Under the pieces are notes generated by a model. That model worked only from the letters and a program-made list of their open reading frames with translations. It had not been told where the DNA came from and ran no database searches. This document shows positions 16,814 through 25,889 of a DNA stretch of 64,000 nucleotides, in pieces (the first letter of the stretch is position 1; every line of letters starts with the position of its first letter). Made by a program: the position numbers and the translations under genes. Source of the DNA: CAIXSC01 sp046349915. GTDB lineage: Bacteria; Planctomycetota; Planctomycetia; Pirellulales; Pirellulaceae. Where the stretch lies: NCBI GenBank assembly GCA_046349915.1, contig JAXMBL010000003.1, positions 1 to 64,000 of the forward strand, read 5' to 3'.

Positions 16814-19294
16814 ATGCTCACTATTGCGATTCGCTGGTTGCAGGTTTGTCTGATTGCTGGCGTGCTGGCAAGCTTGGCGAACGATGTCCAACTCAGTGGA
16901 GTTGGCAGCTTTGGCGCCAGGAAAGCCGTGGCGGACGAGGGTGACGCTGTAAGCACGACGGCGGAAGCCGCGAAAGTCGAGTTCTTTGAGAAACGTATTC
17001 GGCCGGTATTAGTCGAACGCTGTTGGTCGTGTCATGCGAACGACTCGAAGAAACCCAACGGCGGCTTGAAACTCGATCGCCGCGAGTCGTTGCTGAGCGG
17101 CGGCGACTCGGGCCCCGCCGTTTCGCTTGACACGCCGAATGCCAGCTTGCTGATCGAAGCGATCAGCTATTCGGGAAGCGTCACCGAAATGCCGCCAGAC
17201 GGCAAGTTGCCGGATGAGGTCATTGAGGACTTTCGTCAGTGGATTGCGAGTGGCGCGGTTTTTCCCGGAGGCGTTGCAACGCCAACCAGTCAACCGCGAC
17301 AGGTGGATATGGAAGCCGGGAGACGCTTCTGGTCATTCGTTCCGTTGACGCGGCGACTGCCCAGCGAGATTCGTCGGCGAGTTGATTTGCACGGACGTAT
17401 CGACGCCTTTGTCATCGACTCGCTGGAATCGCAAGGATTGGCGCCCGCGCCTGTGGCATCATCACGCGAGTTGTTCCGGCGACTATCGTTCTCGCTGCGT
17501 GGAGTTCCTCCCACCGATGATGAATGGAGCGAATGGTCGCAGGATGCATCTTCGTTGTCGGTCGATGGCTTACAGCGCTGGGCCGAACGCTGGTTGGCTT
17601 CTCCTCGCTATGGAGAACGCTGGGGACGAAACTGGTTGGATGTTGCGCGTTATGGCGAGGACAATCCCACTTCCGAGTCTACCTGCAATGCTCCACGGTT
17701 TCCCTATCGCTATCGAGACTGGGTGATTAACGCTTGGAATCGAGATCTGCCTTACAACGAGATGGTGCGTCGGCAGTTGGCGGCCGATTTGATGGACGTC
17801 GAGTCGACAGAGATCGCGGCCTTAGGGTTTCTGGGGCTATCGCCCGTCTATCACAAAGAGCCCAAGTTGTCGGCGGATGTGATTGCCACGATTGTGGCGG
17901 ACGAGTGGGACGAACGAATCGACGCGGTGACTCGCGGGTTCCTAGGTCTCACCGTTGCTTGTGCTCGCTGTCACGATCACAAATTCGACCCGATTCGCAC
18001 CGAGGACTACTACGCGCTCGCGGGCGTCATGGCGAGTACTCAATTGGTTGAATGGCCGCTGGAGCCCTTGGACCCCACGGCGGCGGAAGCACTGACGGAA
18101 GTTCAGCGGAACATCGTGGATGCTCAACTCCGTTTCGACTATGCGAAGAAGATACGCGACACGGCGAAGTTGGAAGGCAAAGAACTTACGCCGTTTGAAG
18201 AAGACGTGCGACGCCGGGGCGACGAATTAACTCGCTGGAAAGAAACTCCTCTCTTCTCCGGTGCGATCGCCAACGCGGTCCGCGACGCGGGGCTGTGGCT
18301 GGATGGCAGCGACCCAAGCTGGACGTGGCTCGACTATCGACCAGGGCAGCCGCGCGACTTGCCGGTGTTCATTCGCGGTAACGCGAATCGGACCGGCGCG
18401 AAGGCGCCTCGTCGGTTTTTAGAGGTGCTGTCATCGCCCTCGACTCCCCTCTTTCCAAAGACATCCAGCGGGCGTCGAGAGATGGCCGAGTCGATCGTGA
18501 CCAACGCGGGGCCGCTGACCGCGCGAGTGATCGTGAATCGAGTATGGGGTTGGCAGTTCGGCCAAGGGTTGTCGCGCACTCCAAGCAATTTTGGATTGTT
18601 GGGAGATTTGCCGTCTCACCCTGAACTCTTGGATGATCTGGCGGCGAGTTTTGTGGATGCCGAGTGGTCATTGAAGTGGCTGCAACGCGAGATCATCGCG
18701 TCGTCTACATGGCAGCGTGCCAGCGAGGCCGCGCGAGCGGGCGACAGCGATAACCGCTGGCTCGCTCACCGCACTCGTTCACGACTGGAGCCGGAGGCGT
18801 GGCGAGATGCAGTGCTGTCGGTCACGGGACAGCTTGATTGGACGATGGGCGGGCCTTCGGGAAGTCTCGACGATCCCGCGTTTCGACGACGGACCGTGTA
18901 TGGAACGGTCAGTCGGCAGAAACCGGCAAGTCTGTTGAAGTTGTTCGATTTCCCGGACGCCAAGCAGCATGGCGAGCGGCGAGTGCCAACAACGACGCCG
19001 CTGCAACATCTGTTCTTGCTGAACAGTCCTTTCCTGCAACAAGCCGCGGAGACTTTGGCGCGACGAGCCGCGGATGTCGAGCCGCAATCGGCGTCTCGAA
19101 GAATCGAGTGGCTGTTTGCGACGATTCTGCGGCGGGCGCCGACGCAAGAAGAGCTGGCGGACGCAATATCGCTTGTGGGCGAGCCCTGGGATGGCGAGAC
19201 GACATGGGATCCGCCGGGACCCATCGCGTCGCCCGCGTGGACTCAGTTGGCTCACGCGCTGTTGGCGACGAATGAGTTCCTGTACGTTGACTGA
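16814..19294 (+). CDS. Planctomycete cytochrome-like DUF1549/DUF1553 protein
   Basis: An 826-residue exported protein. After a signal peptide, a haem-type motif CWSCH at residues 70-74 lies in the family stretch 'FFEKRIRPVLVERCWSCH', followed by 'MPPDGKLPDEVIEDFRQWI'. The DUF1549 domain comes next ('RRLSFSLRGVPPTDDE...RYGERWGRNWLDVARYGE') with a second CxxCH in 'VACARCHDHKFDPI'. The C-terminal DUF1553 domain has 'PLTARVIVNRVWGWQFGQGL' and 'SNFGLLGDLPSHPELLDDLA'. These are the usual partners of DUF1501 proteins, and one follows 64 nt downstream. The pair is widespread in planctomycetes and probably acts in periplasmic or surface degradation or electron transfer; the reaction is not established. 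Confidence 0.92.
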   Translation: MLTIAIRWLQVCLIAGVLASLANDVQLSGVGSFGARKAVADEGDAVSTTAEAAKVEFFEKRIRPVLVERCWSCHANDSKKPNGGLKLDRRESLLSGGDSGPAVSLDTPNASLLIEAISYSGSVTEMPPDGKLPDEVIEDFRQWIASGAVFPGGVATPTSQPRQVDMEAGRRFWSFVPLTRRLPSEIRRRVDLHGRIDAFVIDSLESQGLAPAPVASSRELFRRLSFSLRGVPPTDDEWSEWSQDASSLSVDGLQRWAERWLASPRYGERWGRNWLDVARYGEDNPTSESTCNAPRFPYRYRDWVINAWNRDLPYNEMVRRQLAADLMDVESTEIAALGFLGLSPVYHKEPKLSADVIATIVADEWDERIDAVTRGFLGLTVACARCHDHKFDPIRTEDYYALAGVMASTQLVEWPLEPLDPTAAEALTEVQRNIVDAQLRFDYAKKIRDTAKLEGKELTPFEEDVRRRGDELTRWKETPLFSGAIANAVRDAGLWLDGSDPSWTWLDYRPGQPRDLPVFIRGNANRTGAKAPRRFLEVLSSPSTPLFPKTSSGRREMAESIVTNAGPLTARVIVNRVWGWQFGQGLSRTPSNFGLLGDLPSHPELLDDLAASFVDAEWSLKWLQREIIASSTWQRASEAARAGDSDNRWLAHRTRSRLEPEAWRDAVLSVTGQLDWTMGGPSGSLDDPAFRRRTVYGTVSRQKPASLLKLFDFPDAKQHGERRVPTTTPLQHLFLLNSPFLQQAAETLARRAADVEPQSASRRIEWLFATILRRAPTQEELADAISLVGEPWDGETTWDPPGPIASPAWTQLAHALLATNEFLYVD

Positions 19295-19358
19295 GAACCA
19301 TGAAGCACTTTGTGAATCGGCCGGGGAAGTCGCAAATCGATCGGTGGAGTAAGCAGCC

Positions 19359-20729
19359 ATGTTGACATCACGTCGCGAGATGTTGAGTTCGCTGGGCGCC
19401 GGTTTTGGCACGCTGGCCTTGGCTGACTTATTGCGTGCTCACGAGCTGCCCGAAGCGAAAACCGGGGAAGATCGCGCGAGTGAAAAAGGCAAAACGCTGC
19501 ACTTTCCCCCGCGAGCAACGCGAGTGATTTTTCTGTTCATGGCAGGCGGCCCGTCGCATTTGGATACCTTTGACGAGAAGCCGCTGCTGAAGAGGTTCGC
19601 CGGCCAACGTCCACCCGCGGCCGATCTGAGGACGGAACGAGTGACGGGCGGGTTGTTGCCGGCGCCCTGGGAGTTTCGACCGGGCGGGCAAAGCGGTTTG
19701 CGGGTCAGTGATCTCCTGCCTCGCTTACGCGATTGCGCGGACGAACTGTGCGTGGTGAAATCGATGGTGGGAGGAAATCCCAACCATGCGCCGGCGGCCA
19801 ATCATCTGTTTTCGGGGCGAATTGATCAGATTCATCCGTCGCTCGGCGCTTGGGTGTCGTACGGCTTGGGCGCCGAGAATCGCGACTTACCGGGTTTCGT
19901 ATCGCTGAGTGGCGGCGCCACGGCGACTCGCTATGTTCGCAGCGGCTATTTGCCGAGCGAGCATCAGGGGACGCCCATCGACGCGGCGGAACGAGAGCCG
20001 ACGAAGATGGTGCGGTACCTGTCGAATCCGCGTTACGATCGCGAGTCTCAGCGGAAGCAGGTCGAGTTTTTGGAGCGGATGAATCGTCGTCAATGGGAAG
20101 CGACTGGCGATGAGGCGCTCGAGTCTCGAATTCGTGCGATGGAAACCGCCTATCGCATGCAGTTCGCGGCGGGAGAAGCCTTCGATCTCGCTCGCGAGAC
20201 TCGTTCCACATTGGACGAATACGGCACGGGACCGATCGCCAGCGGTTGCCTCTTGGCTCGGCGGCTTGTCGAGCGAGGAGTGCGTTATGTGCATGTCGAG
20301 GTTGGCGGCTGGGACCATCACGAGAATATCGAGAAAGGGATTGCGAGTTCGTGTCGACAGATCGACCAACCGGTGGCGACGCTGATTCGCGACTTGAAAC
20401 GCCGCGGATTACTCGACGAGACGTTGGTGGTGTGGGGCGGAGAATTTGGCCGGACTCCGGTGTCGGAGAGCGGCAATGGTCGCGACCACAATCACTACGG
20501 CTTCACCATGTGGCTGGCGGGCGGAGGCATCCGCGGTGGTTTGTCGTACGGCGCCACCGACGACTTTGGTTTTCGCGCCGTGGAGCGGCGAGTGTCCGTA
20601 CATGACTTGCATGCAACGTTGCTTTATTTGCTGGGAGTCGATCACGAGCGTCTGGTCTATCGACATTCGGGACGCGACTTCCGCTTGACCGATGTCCACG
20701 GACAAGTGGTTCGCGAGTGGTTGGCCTGA
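19359..20729 (+). CDS. DUF1501 family exported protein
   Basis: A 456-residue DUF1501 protein, a family related in fold to sulfatases and alkaline phosphatases but of unknown activity. The N-terminus 'SRREMLSSLGAGFGTLAL' is a twin-arginine-type signal. Family blocks are 'VIFLFMAGGPSHLDTFDEKP', 'VVKSMVGGNPNHAPAANHLFSG', 'VEVGGWDHHENIEKG' and 'VVWGGEFGRTPVSE', ending with 'DHNHYGFTMWLAGGG'. It lies directly after the DUF1549/1553 gene and is probably co-transcribed with it. GGTGGAG upstream supports the ATG at 19359. Confidence 0.92.
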   Translation: MLTSRREMLSSLGAGFGTLALADLLRAHELPEAKTGEDRASEKGKTLHFPPRATRVIFLFMAGGPSHLDTFDEKPLLKRFAGQRPPAADLRTERVTGGLLPAPWEFRPGGQSGLRVSDLLPRLRDCADELCVVKSMVGGNPNHAPAANHLFSGRIDQIHPSLGAWVSYGLGAENRDLPGFVSLSGGATATRYVRSGYLPSEHQGTPIDAAEREPTKMVRYLSNPRYDRESQRKQVEFLERMNRRQWEATGDEALESRIRAMETAYRMQFAAGEAFDLARETRSTLDEYGTGPIASGCLLARRLVERGVRYVHVEVGGWDHHENIEKGIASSCRQIDQPVATLIRDLKRRGLLDETLVVWGGEFGRTPVSESGNGRDHNHYGFTMWLAGGGIRGGLSYGATDDFGFRAVERRVSVHDLHATLLYLLGVDHERLVYRHSGRDFRLTDVHGQVVREWLA

Positions 20730-20808
20730 TCCCTGATCCTGAGCCTTAGTGTTGCCTCGCTGTCTGGCTATCTCTTTGCGTAGCGACGTCCCCAAGGAAT
20801 GCCTTGCC

Positions 20809-22038
20809 ATGAGAGAGTGTTTACCGTTGTTGCTTTGTCTCCTGCCGGTTGTCGTGCAGGCGGAGCCGCTTACCGTGGCAAGCGACTTCGAGGGAGCGTC
20901 TGTCAGAGTGTTTTCCATTGATGCCGCGGAACGCAGCATCTCCTTCACGCCAGGCGGCGATGCCAATCGTGGATGGCCTTGCTGGTGGTACTTCCGTGTG
21001 GATGGCCTGACTCCAGGCGAGACTTTGACATTACGTCTGCAAGGCTCGCAGTCAATCACGAACAAGCCCGGCGCGAAACCACTCTCGCCCACTTGGGCGA
21101 TGCCCGTGCATGCGAATTGGTCGACGGATGGTAAGTCATGGCAAGTGACTGCGCCGGGCAAGAAAGAAGGGGAGACCATGACCTACACACTCGCCGCGAC
21201 CGCTCCTTCGGTGTTCGTGGCGTGGGGACCGCCGTGTACGCCTCAAACAGCCGCCGCGTGGGTGCGTGAGTGGAGCGAACGTTCGCCGCACGCGAAGGCC
21301 GAGGAATTGTGCAAGTCGCGAGAAGGGCGTACGGTGCCGATGTTGCACGTGATGGAAGGCGAGCTTGCTCGAGAGAAACGCCTGGGAGTTTGGGTGCAAG
21401 CTCGGCAGCATGCTTGGGAGAGCGGTTCCAGTTGGGTGGCTCGCGGGTTTGGAGATTGGTTGGTGGGGGACAGCGCCGAGGCGGCATGGTTACGTCAACA
21501 TGCGGAAGTATTTTTGGTTCCCATCATGGATGTGGACAATACGGCGACTGGCAATGGCGGCAAGGATGCTCAGCCGCACGATCACAATCGCGACTGGTCC
21601 GATATGCCTCACTGGAATGAAACGGCGGCGGCCATGATGAAGGTGAAGGAGTTGATTGCCGAACGTCGTATGGATCTCTTTCTCGACCTACACAATCCTG
21701 CGCCTGGCGATCCGACGTTCTTCTATATTCTGGATGCCTCGTTGCATCCTCCCGAGTCGGTGGCCTTGCGCGATCGCTTCGTCGCGACGGCTTACGGTCG
21801 TATCAGCAAGATCAAGCCGTTGGTGCCGATGAGTAACAAGCCGAAGATCACGGGGCCCAACTATCATCCGCTTTGGAAGCAGATTAGCGCGAATTGGGTT
21901 AGCATGAACGGCAATCGACAGACTGTATCGGTTTGCTTGGAGACGATCTGGAATTACAAGAACTGCAACACGGAGAGTTACCTGGCGGTTGGCGCCAACC
22001 TGGCCGCCGCCTCCCAAGAGTTCCTCAAGGGGAGGTAA
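20809..22038 (+). CDS. Secreted M14-family zinc carboxypeptidase-like protein
   Basis: A 409-residue exported protein. A signal peptide ('PLLLCLLPVVVQA') is followed by a beta-rich N-terminal domain of about 130 residues and then an M14-type carboxypeptidase domain. Likely zinc ligands are His and Glu in 'ARQHAWESGSSW' (HxxE) and a later His in 'LFLDLHNPAPGD'; a Glu in 'VCLETIWNY' is a candidate catalytic base. The layout resembles the cytosolic-carboxypeptidase-like branch of M14, whose N-terminal domain precedes the catalytic one. The ATG at 20809 with AAGGA upstream is chosen; upstream GTG/TTG codons at 20749 and 20752 would give a poor leader. It lies 79 nt after the DUF1501 gene on the same strand. 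Confidence 0.8.
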   Translation: MRECLPLLLCLLPVVVQAEPLTVASDFEGASVRVFSIDAAERSISFTPGGDANRGWPCWWYFRVDGLTPGETLTLRLQGSQSITNKPGAKPLSPTWAMPVHANWSTDGKSWQVTAPGKKEGETMTYTLAATAPSVFVAWGPPCTPQTAAAWVREWSERSPHAKAEELCKSREGRTVPMLHVMEGELAREKRLGVWVQARQHAWESGSSWVARGFGDWLVGDSAEAAWLRQHAEVFLVPIMDVDNTATGNGGKDAQPHDHNRDWSDMPHWNETAAAMMKVKELIAERRMDLFLDLHNPAPGDPTFFYILDASLHPPESVALRDRFVATAYGRISKIKPLVPMSNKPKITGPNYHPLWKQISANWVSMNGNRQTVSVCLETIWNYKNCNTESYLAVGANLAAASQEFLKGR

Positions 22039-22139
22039 GACAAACGGCGAACGCTCAACGACTGGAGCGGCCGACGCGAGGCGATTGCTTTGTTCTTGAT
22101 CGTTGCGAGTTCGTTCGGCAGCCAGTGGACATTTATCTG

Positions 22140-22195
22140 TCAAGCCGGAGGCTTGATAGCCATTAGCCGGTGGTTGAGCGAAGCGACGCCACCGG
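22140..22195. repeat. Two adjacent hairpins in a long intergenic region
   Basis: TCAAGCC-GGA-GGCTTGA (22140-22156) is followed by CCGGTGG...CCACCGG (22167-22173 pairing with 22189-22195). They lie in the 465-nt gap between the carboxypeptidase and fumarase genes (22039-22503). No protein or RNA gene was recognised in the remainder of this gap, which ends with copy 4 of the 24-nt repeat. The hairpins could terminate transcription or be part of a dispersed repeat family. Confidence 0.6.
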
Positions 22196-22469
22196 TACGC
22201 TGTCAGATACGGAAGGCATTCAACCACGGATTACACGGAGGGCACTGATATCGTGGGCAAGGCAAGTTGCTTTCAACACGCGCCCCCCTCTCTTAAACTG
22301 CCACAGCCTGTCGAGTACCAAGAACCCAACTCCATCTTACCCCCATTCGTGCGATTCGTGCAATTCGTGGTCCAACCATCATCGCCAGGGGCGAATCGGT
22401 CACCCCCGATACCTGCCAGATTCAACCCATATCACATGTCCTATGCAGGACGTTACGCGCCGCCAAGAG

Positions 22470-22493
22470 CGACGGACTGGAAGTCCGTCGTAC
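22470..22493. repeat. Dispersed 24-nt palindromic repeat, copy 4
   Basis: CGACGGACT-GGA-AGTCCGTCGTAC, 10 nt from the stop codon of the minus-strand fumarase gene. Same arms as the other copies, with loop GGA. Confidence 0.87.
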
Positions 22494-22503
22494 TTTCCGA
22501 GCA

Positions 22504-24135
22504 TTAGTGGTGACAGCCGGGGCCGACGTTGGCGAAGAAGTCGTTTCCTTTGTCATCGACCAGGATAAACGCCGGGAAGTCTTGGACGTCGATCTTCCAA
22601 ATGGCTTCCATGCCCAGTTCCGCGAACTCCACCACCTCGACCTTGCGGATGTTCTCTTTCGCCAGGATCGCGGCAGGGCCGCCAATGCTGCCGAGATAGA
22701 AACCGCCATGTTTGTGGCACGCGTCGGTGACTTGCTGGCCGCGATTCCCCTTGGCGATCATCACCAGGCTGCCGCCCGCGTTCTGGAATGTGTCAACATA
22801 AGCGTCCATGCGGCCGGCGGTCGTTGGTCCGAACGAACCGCTGGGAAGCCCCTCGGGTTTCTTGGCCGGACCTGCGTAGTACACCGGATGAGCCTTGAAG
22901 TAATCGGGCAAGGGTTGGCCAGCGTCGAGTCGTTCTTTCATTTTCGCGTGTGCGATGTCGCGAGCGACGACGATCGGGCCGCTCAACAAGAGTCGAGTGG
23001 TAACGGGATGACGTGATAGCTCGGCGCGGATCTCCGCCATGGGGCGATTCAGATTGATGCGCACCGCGCTCTCGTCTTTCCGGTGTCGCAACGCCTCGGG
23101 AATATACTTGAGTGGTTCCGTTTCCAACTGCTCCAAGTAGACGCCATCGCGAGTGATTTTGCCTTTGGCCTGACGGTCGGCGCTGCACGAGACGCCGATG
23201 CCGATCGGGAAGGATGCTCCGTGGCGTGGCAGCCGAATGACTCGGACATCGAGTGCAAAGTACTTGCCGCCGAATTGAGCGCCGATTCCACAGCGACGAG
23301 CCGACTCGAGCAACTGGGCTTCGAGCTCCAGGTCGCGAAACGCGCGGCCATGTTCATTGCCAGTCGTCGGCAGATGATCGAGATACTTGGTCGAAGCGAG
23401 CTTGACGGTCTTCATGGTCGCTTCCGCCGAGGTCCCGCCAATGACGAAGGCCAAATGGTAGGGAGGGCAAGCGGCCGTTCCCAGCGAGACCATTTTCTGG
23501 GTGAGGAAATCGACGAACGTCTTGGGATTGAGGACCGCTCGAGTCTCCTGGAACAAGTACGATTTGTTCGCGGAGCCCCCGCCTTTCGCGACGAACAAGA
23601 ACTTGTAGCTGTCGCCATCGCACGCCATGAGATCAATCTGCGCGGGCAAATTGGTGTTGGTGTTTTTCTCGTCCCACATGTTGAGTGGGGCGTTTTGCGA
23701 ATAGCGCAGATTGTTCTCGGCGTAAGCATTGTAGACGCCTTGGGCCAGAGCCGCCTCGTCGCCGGTCGACCATACGGCATGCCCTTTTTTTCCTAAAATC
23801 GTGGCGGTACCCGTGTCCTGGCAGAATGGCAAGACGCCCGCGCTCGACACATCCGCATTCTTGAGCATCGTCAGGGCGACCATGCGATCGTTGTCGGATG
23901 CTTCGGGGTCGTCCAGGATGGCGGCGACTTGTTTCAAGTGAGCGGGACGCAGGAAGAAATTGATGTCGTGAAAGGCTTGAGCGCTCAACAACGTCAAGGC
24001 CTCGGGTTGCACGCACAGCAACTCGTGTCCACCCCACGATTCAACTCGCACATGTTCAGCGGTCAGTTTGCGATAAGTCGTGTCGTCGGCGCCGAGGTCG
24101 AACAGTTCTTGATAGTGGAAGGGTTGAGCAGGCAT
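22504..24135 (-). CDS. Class I (iron-sulfur) fumarate hydratase
   Basis: A 543-residue class I fumarase, matching the length of E. coli FumA/FumB (about 548). The enzyme interconverts fumarate and malate in the TCA cycle with a [4Fe-4S] cluster. Visible blocks include 'VLPFCQDTGTATILGKKGH', 'LPAQIDLM', 'FVAKGGGSANKSYLFQETRA', 'GTAACPPYHLAFVIGGTSAE', 'GIGAQFGGKYFALDVRVIRLPRHGASFP' (each quoted in part) and 'GPTTAGRMDAYVD', including Cys residues likely to bind the cluster. The start MPAQPFHYQ at 24135 is chosen; the open frame continues to 24267 but the extra residues are basic and unlike the family. It supplies the enzyme acting after the succinate dehydrogenase encoded at 38.7-42.7 kb. Confidence 0.93.
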   Translation of the reverse strand: MPAQPFHYQELFDLGADDTTYRKLTAEHVRVESWGGHELLCVQPEALTLLSAQAFHDINFFLRPAHLKQVAAILDDPEASDNDRMVALTMLKNADVSSAGVLPFCQDTGTATILGKKGHAVWSTGDEAALAQGVYNAYAENNLRYSQNAPLNMWDEKNTNTNLPAQIDLMACDGDSYKFLFVAKGGGSANKSYLFQETRAVLNPKTFVDFLTQKMVSLGTAACPPYHLAFVIGGTSAEATMKTVKLASTKYLDHLPTTGNEHGRAFRDLELEAQLLESARRCGIGAQFGGKYFALDVRVIRLPRHGASFPIGIGVSCSADRQAKGKITRDGVYLEQLETEPLKYIPEALRHRKDESAVRINLNRPMAEIRAELSRHPVTTRLLLSGPIVVARDIAHAKMKERLDAGQPLPDYFKAHPVYYAGPAKKPEGLPSGSFGPTTAGRMDAYVDTFQNAGGSLVMIAKGNRGQQVTDACHKHGGFYLGSIGGPAAILAKENIRKVEVVEFAELGMEAIWKIDVQDFPAFILVDDKGNDFFANVGPGCHH

Positions 24136-24176
24136 GATGTCACTCCGATGGGCAGATCTTGGATGTCTCGTGGGCT

Positions 24177-25514
24177 TCAGCCGACCGCGTAGCCTGGGCG
24201 CGACTCGCGTCGCAAGTAGCGAGTGGCTTCGGCGTCGTCCAGGAATTTTTCGGTCTCGGGATTCCACCGCAAGGTTCTTCCTAGTCGGCAGGCAAGATTG
24301 GCTAAGTGGCAGGCGGTGGCGGTTCGATGCTGGCTTTCGACGTCCGAGATGGGAGTCTGCCGAGCCAGCGTGCAGTCGTGGAAATTGGCCATGTGGTTCT
24401 TGATGGCGTCAATCTTGCCCGACAACTCGGGACGCGAAAGTTGGTCATTTGAGTACAGCTTGTAGGCGTCGCGCGGGAGGGGGCGAGTCGCCAACTCCTC
24501 GACGGGCGTGCCGGTGATCGCGCCGCGACTGACGAAGATCCGACCTTTCTCGCCCTCAAACAGAATGCCCGATCTTCCCTGATCCAATAATTCAATTTCC
24601 ACACCGCTCGCGTAACGCAAGGTCACTCGGTATTCGAGCGGCACGTTGAAGCCATTGGCGACCTTGGGCAGTTTGGCTTGAGCGGCGACTTCGACGGGCC
24701 CCGAATGCTGGACGCCGAGCGCCCATTGGGCAATGTCAAGGTGATGAGCGCCGGTGTCGGTGATCTCGCCGCCGGCATACTCGTACCACGACCGGAAGGT
24801 GTAGTGACAGCGTTCGGGAGTGTAGGGGACGAGTGGCGCGGGGCCGAGCCAACGATCCCAATTCAAATGCTTGGGAATGGGAGTGGTTTCGAATGGACCG
24901 CCTTGAGCGTTCTTGCCGAGCACGATCTGGACTTTGCGGATCGCGCCCAATCGTCCATCGCGGACCATTTCCGCGGCTTGTCGAAATCGCTGATCGCTCC
25001 GCTGCCAAGTTCCCACCTGCACCACTCGACCCGTTTCCTTCACCACCTCGCGAATCAGCCGTCCTTCGTCGATCGTGAGCGTCAGCGGCTTTTCGACGTA
25101 GACGTCTTTGCCGGCGCGGCAGGCGTCAATCGCCATTTTGGCGTGCCAATGATCGGGTGCGCCAATCAGGATGACGTCGAGATCTTGGCGAGCGATCAGG
25201 TCTCGGTAGTCCTCGAATATCGTCGCCGTACTGCCAAAACTCGCGCGGGCCTGTTCTCGCACGTGACGGTCGACGTCGCACAAGGCCACGACATCGCCAA
25301 ATGCCGTGGCTTCCCGAGTAATGACAGAGCCTTGATACCGGAGGCCGATTGCGCCGATGCGCCAGCGAGCATTAGGACTCTTGACCTGGGGCGAGTCGGC
25401 GGCCAGCAAGGGGGCCGCATGAAATCCGAGACCGCCCAGGGATTGGCTTATCGTGGCCAAACCAGCGCCGGCGACAGCGGACTTAAGCAATGTGCGGCGA
25501 GCGAGTTGAGTCAT
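24177..25514 (-). CDS. Tat-exported Gfo/Idh/MocA family oxidoreductase
   Basis: A 445-residue NAD(P)-dependent oxidoreductase-like protein. The N-terminus 'ARRTLLKSAVAGAGLATISQ' is a twin-arginine signal, common for planctomycete members of this family. The Rossmann region shows 'WRIGAIGLRYQGSVI', 'VALCDVD' and 'VILIGAPDHWHAKMAI'. The family catalytic signature is 'YVEKPLTLT'. The C-terminal alpha/beta domain includes 'HHLDIAQWALG'. The substrate is probably a sugar or inositol derivative, but this cannot be read from sequence. It lies 41 nt upstream of the fumarase gene on the same strand and is divergent from the SnoaL-like gene. Confidence 0.9.
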   Translation of the reverse strand: MTQLARRTLLKSAVAGAGLATISQSLGGLGFHAAPLLAADSPQVKSPNARWRIGAIGLRYQGSVITREATAFGDVVALCDVDRHVREQARASFGSTATIFEDYRDLIARQDLDVILIGAPDHWHAKMAIDACRAGKDVYVEKPLTLTIDEGRLIREVVKETGRVVQVGTWQRSDQRFRQAAEMVRDGRLGAIRKVQIVLGKNAQGGPFETTPIPKHLNWDRWLGPAPLVPYTPERCHYTFRSWYEYAGGEITDTGAHHLDIAQWALGVQHSGPVEVAAQAKLPKVANGFNVPLEYRVTLRYASGVEIELLDQGRSGILFEGEKGRIFVSRGAITGTPVEELATRPLPRDAYKLYSNDQLSRPELSGKIDAIKNHMANFHDCTLARQTPISDVESQHRTATACHLANLACRLGRTLRWNPETEKFLDDAEATRYLRRESRPGYAVG

Positions 25515-25889
25515 GAGTCTTCTCCGAAATCCGCCTGGCGCTTAGTCCAATCTTGAAACTTGTCGGCGTTTCTTTCGTTCGTCGCACGAGGCCGCTCCCC
25601 ACGGACAGGGATGCCTCTTTGGGCGGTTTGACCAACTGAATGCGTGCCAACTGAATGCGTAATTGTGACCAAGCACGTAAAGTGTGCTAGCAACACCCAG
25701 TTTAGCGTTCGCAAGCCGACTGAACCACGGCCGAGTCGTGGGGCGACGTGGGGCGAAGATTGCCAAACAAGTCGCCTATGGGAAACGGAGCGTAAATGCG
25801 GCACAATACAGCAGACGGCAGCAGACCGAGTCTTGGCGTCCGCGATCGCGGAACCGGCAGCGTCGCCCATTTGATGCGAGGTGAGTTTC
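25515..25889. other. Intergenic region with a short tandem duplication
   Basis: A 375-nt gap between divergent genes. It contains two adjacent copies of CCAACTGAATGCGT at about 25630-25660. No convincing coding sequence or RNA gene was seen; both promoters should lie here. Confidence 0.5.

Noticed and set aside
16639..16944. 101-residue plus-strand frame before the DUF1549 gene
   Set aside because: It has mixed composition and overlaps the start of the well-supported DUF1549/1553 gene in another frame; no ribosome-binding site or family features were found.
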